From NCBI GenBank assembly GCA_900312665.1, contig ONZQ02000007.1, forward strand, positions 792,102 through 856,101: a stretch of 64,000 nt of DNA, given 5' to 3'. Positions 11,870 through 24,847 of this stretch are shown one piece after another. How positions within the stretch are numbered: the stretch's first letter is position 1; each line of letters begins with the position of its first letter. A program made the position numbers and the translations under genes. The stretch comes from Cephalotrichum gorgonifer. Lineage: Eukaryota > Ascomycota > Sordariomycetes > Microascales > Microascaceae. The notes beneath the pieces were generated by a model. That model had not been told where the DNA came from, did no database searches, and saw only the letters and a list, made by a program, of their open reading frames with translations.

Positions 11870-13201
11870 CTTTCGTGGGTTTTGGATGATAATAATCTGT
11901 GAAAGGGGTGAAAGGGCAAGGGAGAGGGAGGGAGAGGAGGCATACCTGGTAAGGACTGAGGTGGCAGGGTTTATCTTGGCTACTGCGTGGAGAGGGTTGT
12001 TTTCTTTCTTTGTACGAGCGGGCTTTTTGGTCGGGGAATTTTTCTTTTTTAAAAGGTTTCGGAGTGGGGGAGTGAAAATAGGTTTCTTATTTTGTTTTTG
12101 TTACTTTCTTCGCTGTTTTACATGATCTTGTCTATACATGTACTACATATCTGTCTATCCTGTGCGTGCATAGATATCAACCTCGTTGTTCTCCCTGTTG
12201 CCCCTTTTTTGCCAGTATTTGTGGTCTGGGATCCTTCGTGTCTCGTACTACATGCTTGTCCAAGAGCCGATGCGGTCAAGGTTGTAAAAGAAGGACTCAA
12301 CGCAGTCATCCGTGGGTATCGATACCGTATCCCACTCTACTTCCTCCCCTGCTCTACACGAAAGAGCACTCTCCGCGTTATCCCTAGTATAAACCTTCAG
12401 AAATATACATCTCACATTCAAGAACTATACACTCAACAAGAAGTTCATCCAATATCGACCCCCTTCCGGTGGTGAAGGCCCCCTCCATTCCTATTTACAT
12501 GATTCCCCGTAAATCGATAGCGCAAACATCGAGCGTGTCAAAACCTCCATCACTGCCAACCTTCTTGCCGATGAATAAAATCTAATATGGAACTGGCGTA
12601 TAAACACATGGTACGAAAAGGCAGATCTCCAGCAAAAGAGAAAAAAGATGAAGAAAAAAAACTCCCCCCGTCGAAACATTCAACGGGAAGAAGTGAAAGG
12701 TGAAGTGAATGGTTTGGCTTAAAGCGAAACAAAAAGGCGCCGACCAAGTAGACGTACGTCATCCAGACGCCCAGAAACCCCTCTGCAAAACGCTGGCATT
12801 CGTATAAAAGCCATGATGGGTGGCTTCGACCACTCGTCAGACGGAGTGCCAGCTGCTTCTAGGTGGGTTCCGCCACGCACCCAGGAAAGAAATCCGAATC
12901 CCTTCCAACTCCCCGAGACCAAACCCAACGATCCGACCCTACCCGCTGAAACGAATGACATGGGGCCGAATGTCAGAGACCGAGCCGCGGCCTTTTACTC
13001 CGAGAACAAACTCTACATCATCTCTTCCACACGTTAGCTTGCAGAACATTATCAAGATATCGTTGGGTAGGTGTGGTGTGCAGAGCCATCTGCGCCAAAT
13101 TCGTTCGAAGTCATGCCGCAGGCACTGCAATGAACGAACGTGCGGGGGGGGAGGAGTTGTGTAGTTTGGCTGGGGATATTGGCGGCGGGGTGTAGTAGCT
13201 A
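11870..13201. other. Convergent 3' region between SNF5 and the PUF gene
   Basis: AT-rich 3' flanks, with T-rich stretches at 12000-12130 and 12640-12665 that fit 3' UTR or termination DNA. No coherent coding sequence on either strand. Confidence 0.5.
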
Positions 13202-16200
13202 CTAGTGGGGATCATTGGGCTTTGTGAAAAGTCGGGTGGTGTCTCTTACCCGTCCGCGCCTAGCGTTTACCTGCTGCTCCTGCTGCTGCATGTACGCCAA
13301 GTTTTGCATCCCTCCCATGCCTCCGTATCCGTTGTATCCTACTCCGGGTCCTCCAAAGCCGGGCGGCGGCCCAAAGGTCGCTTGGTTCCCAGTACCAGGC
13401 GGTGGCATAGGCCCACTGCCCATAGCCGGGTTGCGGAACTGATCAGGTAGAGCCGGAGAGCCGAACCCGGGATACCCCGCTTGCACCGGCGGGAAGAAGT
13501 TGTTTGTAGGCGGTCCTCCACGCGGCATCATATTCTGCTGATACTGCATCGGTGGAAGGTCGATAGGCTGGTTCGGCATCTGGGGGTTACCCTGGTTAAA
13601 CATCGGTGGCTGGCTACTCAGTGACGGGAACGGCTGAAGCCCGCCATCCGTCCCTTCGGTGCGTTGTGTGCCATATCCCATGTCATAGCCTTGCTGGTTG
13701 CCCGAGGCCGGGTGCGGCGGGTAGAACTGCTTGCCCGCATGCGGAGCCTGTCCGTGATGCTGGGGGGGGTTGGCTTGTCGAGATGCAGGCCGTTGCCGGT
13801 GCTCGCTAGAGCCGGTGGTCGGCCCATGGTCGCGGCTGTTCCCTCCCGCGCTCCTCGTCGAGATACCGACCTCGTCCATGAGACGCTTGTAGCCCTGGTT
13901 TGGCTGCGCCTTGATGCGTACCAGGACGTTCTTGACCGTCTCCACTACTTGGCTGCGTATGCTGTCGTCGAAGAAGGGCGTGGTAAGGACCTTGAAGATC
14001 AACGTGGCCCCGCAAGCATGGTCACTCAGGATAGCTTCCAACACCTGGTCATTAGGCGTGAAGAAAAGTGCCCGGAGAATGATGTCACGGGCCTCAGTCT
14101 CTGTCTTCTGGTTGATCACCTTCAGCACTGTCAGATACGCCACCTTGTGCGTGCAGAGGTGGACGAGGTACGGAACAAGTTGTGGCGACAAGACCGTACG
14201 TCGCAGGGGGAAGGTGCATGTGTCGAGGAACCATGTCAGGAGCAGGGCGCCATTGGCATTCGTAGCAAGCTGCACGCCGTGAAGCGCAATGACGGCAGCC
14301 ATCATCCTCTGCTGATCCTTGCCGGCGTGGTGGCTTTCGAGACAGGCCCGCATAGCCCTCGCACCGAAACGGCCCTGGGCGACTTCCCACATCTTGCCAA
14401 CCATCGTCTCGAATATGGGGTTGTTGTAAGGTTGGCCGAACTTCAGACATCCTTGAAGGACGTAGTTTCCATACTGGTCGAGGAACAGCGGAATTGTGTA
14501 GGGATGCAGATGCTCGACAATCAGCGACATCTGGTGCGGCGTCTTGCAAACGTCGATGATCTTCTGGGCCGCCCAAGTGCCGTTCTTATGCACACCAATC
14601 TCTGCCATGTGCGGTGCAATCTCCGCCAGCATAGCATCCCGTATGTCGTCGCTGCAATGCTCGAAAAGCTTCTGCACGACCGTATTTCCGAGATAGTCCG
14701 ATGCGAGCTCTGCGATCTCCGGGAGCATTTCCACGGCAATGGCTTCGGTCTCTGTTTGGGTCAGGCTCTGGTTGTCAATCTTCTTTCGGATATCCCTCAA
14801 CTTCGGCGCGTCGTGAACCCGGGTGTGGGAGGGTTCGCGGATAGCTGGGATCTCATCCGCAAAGCTGCCGAACTGGATAGCCGCCTTGAGACTCCTGGAA
14901 ATGTTGTAAAGATCTTCCTCGCTCGCGCCAAACTGCTTGACGATTTCCATAACTTCTGGTACCATGTCACGTAGAGGACGTGCTGCTGGTACGCTGCTTC
15001 CGACCTGCGATCCCGCAGCACCCTTGGCGGCGGCTGAAGTCGTCGAGGTTGTCCCCTGGCCACCATGCTCTTGGCCGGCAGCGAAGGGGTCGGGGCTTGG
15101 TGACGGGAACAGGCCATCGTGCCCGGGAGTGTTCGAGGCGGAGGGCGGCTTGGCGAAATTGATCCGAACAGGGCCCGATCCCGGGAATATCTCTTTCCCA
15201 TTTAGCGCAGTCCTAGCAGCGACAGCGCTCTCTACACGATCGTAGTTGACGAAGCCGCAGCTCTTGTGTGTGAGAACCCTAACGGACAGAATAGAGCCGT
15301 AAGACTTGAACATCTCATTGAGTGTAGAAGTCGTGGTACTCGCGGGGATGCTTCCAAGCCACAGTGCACTCGTGGGGCCCTCGAGACCCTGCGGCTCATC
15401 GGCACCGAGAAGGGCAGCATTACGGCTGTTAGATCTCCCCAGGTTCATCGCAGCAACGACCTGGGGTAGATCGTCAAACTCCTTCTCCTCGGGCAGTCGA
15501 ATCTCGGCTGGCACGGCGGGGCCAGGAACAGCCTGGTTGCTCGACAAGTAGGTACCCAGAAGCCGGCTACCCGGCGTATCTAGCACGCCAGCAGTACGAG
15601 CACGCGGCCGTGTAAGAGAGGCCTGGCTGGCAAAGGCTTGGACGGCCATGTTGTGGTTGCGGATGGCGGCGTGAGTGGCAGCGAGCTGGTCCTGAAGTCG
15701 GGCAACGTACTGGGGATCGTAGCCCTGGGTCTCGTCGAAATCATCTCCATCCTCGTCATCATACTTATCCTTGTTGTTCACGGAATAGGACCGGAAACGA
15801 TTCGCCTTTGCAAACTCGCTATAATACGGAGTGGCAAGCTGTGCGCGTGGGGGCTGGGGTGTCTCTGCAAGGCCCAGGTAATCCAGGGTTCTCATGTGAA
15901 CATCACTCTCTGCGCCGCCATCCCGAGAGTAGGCCGACTGTGTCGGAGAGCTGGGACCGTTGGAGCCGTTGGAACCCACGCTGGCGATACTCGCAAGCGT
16001 AGCACCCCTTTCACGGATGACACCGCCGGGATTCCATGCACTGCTAAACACGGACGGGCCAAATGGCGAGTTCGTACCAGGGAGGTGCATGAAGGGGCTC
16101 CGCTGAGGCATAGAGCCCGCGCGGAGACGGGAAAGAAGAGACGAGCCACCCGACCTGGCCGCCTCTGGTCCTTCCGGCGCAGGGGACGGCGTTTTGTACG

Positions 16201-16839
16201 GAATTTCGGAAGCAATGGGTCGAGAAGATTTGGGTCCCATACCCGCGAGATTGAGAAGACCGCCGCCAACACTACCCGGACCGCCGGCGCCGCCTGGGGA
16301 GAACCTGGACGGTAAGGTACCGGCTCGGGCACGTCGACCCCCAGATGTATCCTGGGCAGCGGCGTGCTGAGCAAAGTCGGGGAAGCTATCGGTCGGCGAT
16401 TCGGGTATGTTCTCGCGAAGAGGGGTGGAATTCCCGCTCGTGGGAGGCCCAGCCCAGGGGTTTAGCGGTATGCCTGGTATTCCTTCCTGAGCCTGGATTT
16501 CCCGGGCCCTTTAAAAGAAAATTGTCAGACCCAGCGGGGGGGAGAAGGAGGGGGGGGGATTCAAGGTGGGGAGATCGATGGTGCATAGACATACCTTTTA
16601 GGGAAGAGTCTACTCGAGCCAGCCATCTCATGGGACGGCGAGCCCGAGCCAGACCGAGTGGGGTTTGCCATCTTCGCAGAGCTCAAACCACCTGGGGGAA
16701 GCCCGAATGCAGATCGAAGACTGGTGCCGCTGGTCGGGTCATTCGGGGAGTGGCTCGTAGCCGGCGAAGTTGACCGACCCTGGGATAGAGGCTGGGACGA
16801 GTAGCCAAAGGTCAAATGGTCGGATCTAGAAGTTGACAT
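13202..16839 (-). CDS. RRM + PUF-repeat RNA-binding protein (Jsn1/Puf1-Puf2 type)
   Basis: Two exons, 16839-16595 and 16508-13202, joined at AAAAG|GTATGT ... TTTTAAAG, give 1183 residues. The start is the ATG of MSTSRSDHLTFG; an upstream TTG in frame was not used. The N-terminus is Ser/Pro-rich. An RRM spans about 459-533 (ALWLGSIP, then CGFVNYDR and RINFAKPP). PUF repeats cover about 613-945 with recognisable units (GNTVVQKLFEHC, NGTWAAQKIIDVC, YGNYVLQGCLKFG, FGARAMRACLESH, NANGALLLTWFLD). A Gln/Pro/Gly/Met-rich tail ends in MQQQEQQVNARRGR. The RRM-before-PUF order is that of yeast Jsn1/Puf1 and Puf2, which bind mRNAs for membrane and mitochondrial proteins and recruit deadenylation or localisation factors in the cytoplasm. 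Near the end GGACGG|GTAAGA could be a terminal donor, so the last 15 residues are uncertain. Confidence 0.9.
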
Positions 16840-19800
16840 TATCAATTATTTGGCCGATCGAATCGGACGGCCAGAGGTAATGGCGTAAGGTAATTAGACC
16901 GAGGCGTCCCAGTTGAGTATACACGAAAGACGCCCAGACTGCGGCAGAGCTGCTGCGCAGGGGGACAGGTTCTCGGGAGAAGTTACGGCGAGGCCAGGCA
17001 GCTTGCGCTTGTGCAAGGCCAAGGAATCGAACCCGGTGCGGGGTGAGAGAGAGAGTTGTAGGATATGGTGAGGCTTCAATTCGGACAGGATCGGTCGGGG
17101 AGGAGTCTCTTCGAGTAGGCGGGAAAGCCTGTTTCCGCGCAAACGAGAATTGATTTCGCCGTCGTCGCTTCGGGGAGGAATCGCCAGGCGAGACGTAGCA
17201 TCGGACGTGTTCGAAAGGAAATTAATGCTGATTTTTGTGATTAATTCGTTCGGAATCGCTGGCCTTGTGGCGCTTGTCGGGAAGCAGTGGGATTCGAAAG
17301 ATGCATTCAGGATAACGCGATGCGAGTCGGCCGTTTCGGTATGTATTCCCTCTACGAGTATATGTCTTGAGGTGTTGTCGTTCGTCTGAAATATTTTTTT
17401 CCTCCAGAGAGACAAGATAGGAAAGCGGCGAGAGGCAAAGTATGGTCGGCCGGGAAAGAAAGAAGCGGCTCGTAAATGGAGGAAGAGAAGAGAAAATAAG
17501 TTACGGTAAATATACAGGCGTCATTAAGATAATAGTTTCTAACAAAACAAGCCTGAGAAACCGGTGCGAAGCAAGCCGGGGAGGAAGGGGGGGGACGATG
17601 AGAGGTTGAGTTGAGAGGAGTGAAGAAAAGGATGGCGCAGGCGTCGAACCAGATGGGAGAAATGGGGTTGCTGACGGGGACTGGTGGGGATGAGGAGGAT
17701 AGTTTTGGTTTGAGGTGGTCAAAACTGGGGGGGTCAATGGGACGAGATGGCCGCCGGCTCTAGAGTGGTCGTCATACTACTCCGTACAAGTGGTGTTGTT
17801 CGGTAACCGCAATATTAATGTTGCAGGCTCTGTCTTCTACATGTATGCAGCGGCTTCCATGCTATCCTTGGAGCAGGCGGCATCACATTTTGGGCATTTG
17901 GCATTTGGCATTGAGCATTTGGCATTCCGCTCTCGCGTCGAGCTTGAGGGGGCACAGAGCTCTCGCTCTCCTCCTATTTTCAATGTGTGGTGTGAAACAA
18001 GATGGATCTTGCCCGCCCCATTTTTAGGGGTAAGAGGTACTTGTACTCGTACTCCATGGTCGTACATACCGGCGGGGAAGCAGGGATCCTGGTATGGGAG
18101 GGATCACTTTCAAATACACCGCACTCGTACTTGTAGTTATATACCTCCTCGTATACTCACTACGATGTACTCAAGGTAGGTACTCCGTACGAGCTCAGAG
18201 GGCAGGAACGGAGTGGGTTGATTTGGACAAGTACAGGCTCGCGTTCCCTGAGCCAGAGCTGCGGAAACTGGTGATCATTACTCATCCGTCATCCATGTGC
18301 TTGTAGAGAAGAGCCACCTTGAATCGACTGAAGCAATCAGTTTAACACACGACGCGTCCGTGTGGAAGTAAGCTAGGAAGATTCTATGCCCGTCGGCGTA
18401 GGGTAGTGAACACGCCACAGGTACTCGTAATGATAACAGGACACCTCCAGGCATTCTATGCAATACGCAGCAAATGGATATATCAATATCGGCGCTCCGT
18501 GTCCTGCGAGCAGATGTCTGCAGTCGGATCGACATCCCGCGTCGTCTCTACTTGCAGGTCGGTCGGCAGGGTGGTCCCGTATTCTAATTATACTCGTACC
18601 GAGAATTGCATTGTAGATAAAAGAAGTCCGTACTCATTGCTGGCAAATCTGTAACAAGTGGTAAAGCATGTAAAAAGAGCCCAGACCCCGAATCACTGCA
18701 AGGTCGAAGCATAATGCTTCCCTCCCCGGATAGTCTCTGAATACTCGTATTGTCAATGGGATAGACGCGTCGATACGATGGAATGAAGGAGGTAAGCCTA
18801 GATCCTTCGTGGGAGTGGCTGCAGGATCCGTCCACTGGGCGCAAGGTCCGTTCCTGTGTCTCACGTCCAATGCCCGTAACCTGATACATGGACAACGAGG
18901 TGTCATGAAGGATGGAAGCCGAGTATTGCGAGTACCGGCAGGTAAAGGCCGTTTAGCAATTGCAATTGGTGGGTGCACGCACCCGTGCCTTGCAGCCACC
19001 TCGTCGTTGGCAAAGTACTTCTTCGTCCAGCATATTCACATGTACACTTAGTTCGTGGAACTCAGAATCCAGCTCCGTTCCAGGGTTTATTTCGCAGCCA
19101 GTAACGCTCCTTCGTGCTCCCTCCCTTTCCAGAATGGCTTGGGCTAATATTGGTAGCTTGTAGCTTACATGTATGACTTAGTCCCTGACTTTAGCCAGCC
19201 CATTAATGGGTAGGCAGGAACAATTAATTGTAGGTCTTGATGGAAGTTGGGCCCAAAGTGGCGCGGCCACCAAGAACACGATATTGCTAGTTTCGATCCG
19301 CAAATGGAAAGGCCTGTGTTCGAACTTGACGAACTAGCTGCAGGAAAAGGGGGCAAAGTACGGAGGACGTAATCAAGCTGGCGCAACTCTTGTCACCACC
19401 AACCCCAGAAGAGTAATTACTCATAAATCCCGAAAGGAGACAGCTGAACTGCGAGCCCGAGGACGTGTCTCATCGCCTCCTGAATAGAAGGGAAGAGGAC
19501 CGAGACACAATGTTGTCTCTCGCTGATACGAGTACATGCCAGTCCCGGCGAGTACACTTTACCATCCTACTTGATTTTGACATGTCGATTGGCATTGGAG
19601 CCGCTGACGTACCCATGAGCCATGGGCAGACACACCTCCTCCCTTTCCACATATCCCCGTCTGCATCCACCTTTACGACGTGGCATTTCCCGTCGCACCA
19701 CGGAACCACATACGAATCCGAGTCGGATTCGATCACATCTCGATTGGTCCGAAGTTAGGGCCCCCAGCGGCAAGTAGCCCCTAATTCGACCACACAGGTG

Positions 19801-21371
19801 CAAGTAGTGGATTGCTCTGAAGTTCTTTCATGCCATGCATGTCCCAACGCTGTTCCAATCAGGACCCCAGCCCCGCGTCAAGAGGAGTCGTCAGTGGGTC
19901 AACCAAAAAGAGGAAAGGGCGAGTTGTGTGGGTACTTGTATTCACTTGTAGGGGACCCCGGCGATCCTGAAACATCGGCTTCAGTTGCCCTCAGCGAGCT
20001 TACCCCTGTATGGATGGATGAGTGGATGACCCCGAGGATGAGCAGCCATGCCACATCCACTCACTGGCGACGCTAATATTCCAATCACCCTGTCCAAATG
20101 GACTTCCCCTTGCATAATGGAGTACAAGTCGTTACTCCGTGCTTGTCTTTATATTCAGCCCCGCTCAAGTTGCCCGATGCCTCCACCTCCCCCCAGGCCG
20201 GTCCGTGTCCATGATGGTTATCCTTGATTGCTGGCGTGGTTGGCGTCTCTTATCCTCGCGTGCGGGGATAAGGACCGAGAGCACCGTTGGGTGAGACGTC
20301 ATCGTAATAGTATTATTCTACTCCGTAGCTTTTTTGTACGAGTATATCCGGTGGACAAGCTGCCCACATATCTGTACTCGTAAGTCCTGCAAGCAACGCC
20401 AATTTTGTGAGGACGGAGCAGGTGCATCAATTCAACGTCTCGTCGGGCGGGGTGACATCGGTGCTGTGATCTACTTACTCGTATAGGTCCTAGGTCGTTT
20501 CCTTGGCAGGGGCTAGTTCTCGGGCCACAAGCCCAAGAATAGCAACAATCCAACGATCTCATCTTCCCCGGGTGTGCGATGGTCCACCCCGCACCCGATT
20601 GAGAGATATCAGGGCTGCTCCAGCACACGCGAAGGCGGGAAGCGGTCTGGGACTGGGACTGGCCGGTCAGGTGTCACTCGTAAACATGACGTCGACCAAG
20701 CCTGTCAATATTCTAGACAGTGGTGGTGGCTGGTACCATTAAAGTATGAGATCCTTGAGACCGCTCTCGCTCTCACCAGCCCTGCCTCACACTCGAACTG
20801 GACTTGTTCAGTAGCAGATATAGCGGATATATAGGATAAAACGTCTAGGAGATCGTAGAAAACGACTTCGACACTGGCACAGGGAAACCGCTATGGGGGG
20901 GAGTGTGATCGGAGGGCAGTGATCGCACCCTTTTTCTTCGCCTAGCGACACGCCCGCGCGGATACCCCCATCCGCCCTGAATATCGTACCAGCGATAGTA
21001 TTCCGCGCAGAGAAGGTTCGACCCCTTAATAGTCATCCTTCGTTCCCTCGCAAATGGATGGCAGGCACGACCCAGTAAATTCTAGCTGCGAAATGGGTTC
21101 ACCAGCGGACCTGGGGAAGGCGCGGGTCGACAGGTATCACGACAAGAATTAATAAGCCAGTGAGGCCAAGCCGTGAGACGTCCGAGACTGGATCAGCATG
21201 GGGTTCCCGCTGGTGTCAAATCGTTTGTTCCCATCCCACCCGCATCACTAGCCAGCATCAAACTTGCAATAGCCACCGCATTGTTGAACTCGCCGCCATC
21301 GCTATGGGCTTTCGGTGCGAGAGACCGCCTCTTTGTTGCTGTGTCGAAGCAGATGCTTCAATCTGGTCATT
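16840..21371. other. Gene-poor 4.5 kb with dense TACTCGTA/TACTCCGTA words
   Basis: The upstream flank of the PUF gene followed by a long gene-free stretch. A 173-codon minus frame at 16894-17415 lies directly upstream of the PUF start; it reads without domain character and is probably 5' leader. From 17770 to 20500 the words TACTCGTA, TACTCCGTA and TACTTGTA recur many times on both strands (examples near 17778, 18044, 18123, 18181, 18421, 18592, 18741, 20321, 20375, 20479). No transposon terminal repeats or transposase remnants were seen. Confidence 0.5.
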
Positions 21372-22719
21372 ATGATTCTTCAACCTGTTTCCTTTCTCGA
21401 CTGCTTCGTCTTCTGCATCGCCCTCGCCATCCACCTCGTTCTCAATGTTGGACTCTGGAGAACCTTGGAGTATGCCATCCCCGGAATTCCGTTTCTAGGT
21501 AGGAGGCCCCCCTTTCCACCCTCCCGCCTTTCAGCCCCCCCATACATCGGAGCTAACCCCCTTAAAGTGGTCGAGGTGCCATCCGTGTTCATACGTCGGG
21601 CCCTCACTGCGGTAGGACTGAGCTACTTGCCCGCAGACTCTTTCAGTCATCATGCCACGATATTCGAGGCACTCGCGGTGCGCTGCACCAGATATGCGCA
21701 TGCCAATCTACCGCCGGACGTGCTCCAGGCCTTCTTTCACAAAAATGTGGCCTACCCGTTCTTGAGGTTCCGCATGTTTCGTCAGTTTATCTTCAAGTTC
21801 CCCGTCGACTGGCAGGAGCTGGACGACCGGACCACTTCGCCGCCTCTCAAGGGAATATGGATAAGAAAGGACGGTACCAAGGATCCTGACATTGTTCTCT
21901 ACTACATCCATGGTGAGTCTTACTCTGCCGACCATGGGGATGGCCCCTGTACCCTGTGTGTTCTACCAACTGACCTCGATGGCAGGGGGAGGCTTTATGA
22001 TGGGCTCTACTCATTTCTACCTCGAATTCTTGATTTCATTTCATTCTCTTCTTGGGCGGTACTTCAACAACCCGGCCATATTCGCGATCGAGTATAGTCT
22101 TGCTCCTGGAACACAGTACCCTAGGCAACCGGCCGAAGTTCTCAACGGTTACGCCCATGCCTTGTCTGTTGCCAAGTCCGCCAGCCGTGTCTGCGTAATG
22201 GGCGACTCGGCGGGTGGCTCGCTGGGCTTAACTCTACTGAGTGACATCAGCAAGGCCGCGAAGCCATCGGACACACGGAGCCAGCGACCGGCCTACATGG
22301 TCTTAATTTCACCGTGGATGACACTTGTCTCCGACAACCACCACACCTCGACTGAGGACTACCTTTCCGTATCAAGTTTACACAAGTTTGCCCGCCTCTA
22401 CGCTCCAGACAAGGCGGGGTCCGGCGTCGTCGAGAGCGCCTCTGCGTCGGTGGCCATGCGACTGGGTTGGAAGTCGTTTAGCCCCCAATATGGCTACTTC
22501 ATCTGGTACGGGGCCAATGAGGCTCTGGCTCCAGATATTAAGTTGGCGGTACACCGGATGAGGAAACTGGGGGCGGCAGTACACGTGGAAGAGCGCCGAG
22601 CCGGAGGCCGAAGCCTACATGTGTGGCCCCTCATCTCTTTCTTTCTCGCCAATGACCAGGAGAAGCGATTGTCGGAGATGAAAGGCATTGCCGCTGAGAT
22701 CGCTGCGGTGATGGTGTAG
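21372..22719 (+). CDS. Membrane-anchored HSL-type esterase/lipase (alpha/beta hydrolase, Say1/Mug180-like)
   Basis: Exons 21372-21912 and 21986-22719 join at CATG|GTGAGT ... CTGAC ... GGCAG to 424 residues. The N-terminus (MILQPVSF, then FVFCIALAIHLVL) is a hydrophobic anchor. The oxyanion-hole motif HGGGF is rebuilt exactly across the splice junction (residues 180-184). The nucleophile elbow GDSAGG places Ser255. The C-terminal part offers a catalytic Asp in GANEALAPD and a His in LHVWPL. This is the hormone-sensitive-lipase family; the anchored form resembles yeast Say1, a steryl deacetylase of the ER lumen. The substrate is not determinable from sequence. A further possible intron, 21499-21567 (GTAGGA ... 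GCTAAC ... AAAG), is 69 nt and in frame, so the protein may be 401 residues instead. No cluster partner is adjacent. Confidence 0.82.
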
Positions 22720-24847
22720 ACATAGACAGAACTGTGGCTGTCAAACGTCGGGGCCTACGTGAGACTACTGGGAGCCGAGCATAGAATAGCGTGGGAGCCT
22801 CATCATCATTATTCGGGAGTACATACATGGATAGAAGCAAGCGCAGTGGGGCACACGGGGGAATTGCAACGACACTGAAAGTTATTATTCCTTAGCCCGT
22901 ATCAACTGGGAGCTCTCCCGTTTAAGCCTGTGGAAGGGGACACCCAATCTTGCCGCCGCCTCCGATCTCCATGATGTGAAATGAAAGGCTCCCCCAGAGC
23001 CAGGCATATGACAAGCGGAGATACTGGGGGAAGGGAGAGGTGACACACAGAGCAGCACGCGATAGGGCTACCGTCGATTATCCTTCAGCCATGTCAGATT
23101 AGATCAAGTTCAACAACCTTCACAGACGGCTTCGCCTGCCGTTGAAAGAAAGACCCCAGAGGACGGATCGCTCGGTTTCTTTCCCCTTCCCGGCGGTGAA
23201 GATTTGTTCGTCTCGGGGATGGAAATTTTAAGCTCTGTTGGATTTTCATCATCATGTATGGCTGCCTGAGTCTGTGGCAAAGGGGCTGTTCGTTCGCTTC
23301 GCGGTTCGCGACACCAACTTCTGGGGTTTATGTGAAGAAGGTTTTCGTTTCGGAGATGCAGGCAACCAGCATCCATCCATGCGCTTGCAGGAGAGGTGGC
23401 TGTGTGGGCGAAACGAAACAGCGCATAATGCAGTGCGCGGGGAAAGGCCAACTCCTACTCGAATGTATCGCGAGGTAGAGAGAGGTGTGGTGCGAACGTG
23501 AAAGAGGGAAAACTAGGGCGCCAAAATCGCGTTCTTCCTCGGATGCTTTGTACTTTTCGTGTTCTGTCGCGTCAAAAGGCCAAGAAAACAATACCCCGCC
23601 GAGGATTATGAGGATCGGCCATGCGTGTGGCGTGGTGGAGGGAAGAAGTAGCTGGGGAAGAAAGACCTTCAAGGAACCTTCTGACTACCATATGGCGGCA
23701 GCAAGGAGGGTGGGGCTTCCTAGGCGGTGCTTAGCCGAATCGGGAAAGATGCACCAGACACACCACACCCTTGCCGTGTATTTTGGAGGGGGGGAAGGCA
23801 GGCGCGACGCGCATATAAACGACACGTCCTTCCCCCACCCTCGTCTAGCCCGAGTTCGATGTGCATCGCCATTGTGGGCTGGTAATAATTGTTAATACCG
23901 CCCACTTTCTACCACACAGTTTTATAACATTATCCAACGCCTGCACAAACAGGCTCCCTCCCCCCCACTGGCGGAGTGTTCGCCCCCCCGCCATCAGCCC
24001 TACAGACACCAAATCGCCGATTTACCAGACGACTGCCTATTCGGACTAGTCACAGCAGTTCCTACTGTATTACTGTGCCTCTTTCGTGTGAACAGTTGTC
24101 TTCGGGAGAGGCGCCTGGCCTGTATCCATCTGACATACTTCCTATCTCATCCACTCCCTTTCCGGCCCCTTCTTCCGGTCAGAACGAAGATCTGGTATCA
24201 ATGCTGGCTGCCTTAGTTTGTGCGCCGACTGCACAGTAATACCCAGACACATAAAGTGCCATCCCCTTCCCCGAGTCTTCCCACAGACAAACAGGCAAGT
24301 GTGACACTAGATTAGCTTCTTGGTGCCATTTTCACCATGATAGCCTCTTAAGGTGCGCATTTAGCTTTAAGGACCCTCCACAAGCTGCCAGCTGTGTATG
24401 GTCCTATTCTCCATTTCCAACAAGACTCGCAACGCCTGTTCCTACCTTTCATGGAACCCTGGGCTTAGGCCATCTTTTTACTTCGGCAAATCCATATTGT
24501 CGATCAGCTTCAAAGGGCTCCTACATCCAACCTTATCGCGGTTGATCCTAGGCCTTCTTGGCATTTGGCCACTGTGCGACTCCTTGCTGCCTTTGTCCTT
24601 TCCTTCTTGGTCATTCCTCCGACTCTACACTATATCGACATTATACCGGGAAGCTGCGGGCAACTTCTTATTCCAGACCGACCCCCAGTCGTAGTGGCTG
24701 CCCCGGAAGCATAGCTTGCATCACCAGATCCATCAAAAACGCGCAGCGCGTTGCGCCAACGACGCACGGAGGCCCGCCCGCCCCTGTCAAACGACGCTAC
24801 CACCTTTCAGTCCAGGTAGAGCTAAAATTTACGGATCCAACAATACA
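22720..24847. other. Intergenic, 5' flank of the NC2-alpha gene
   Basis: No coherent gene. A 98-codon frame at 24398-24694 and others nearby lie in what is probably the leader of the downstream gene. The stretch 23800-24700 is pyrimidine-rich, consistent with a fungal promoter. Confidence 0.5.

Noticed and set aside
17010..17110. tRNA-like GGGTTCGATTCC on the minus strand
   Set aside because: No acceptor stem, D arm or anticodon arm can be built upstream.
16894..17415. 173-codon minus frame upstream of the PUF gene
   Set aside because: Lies in the probable 5' leader, lacks any motif and ends just before the start codon.
24398..24694. 98-codon plus frame upstream of NC2-alpha
   Set aside because: Likely leader sequence or uORF; no support as a separate gene.
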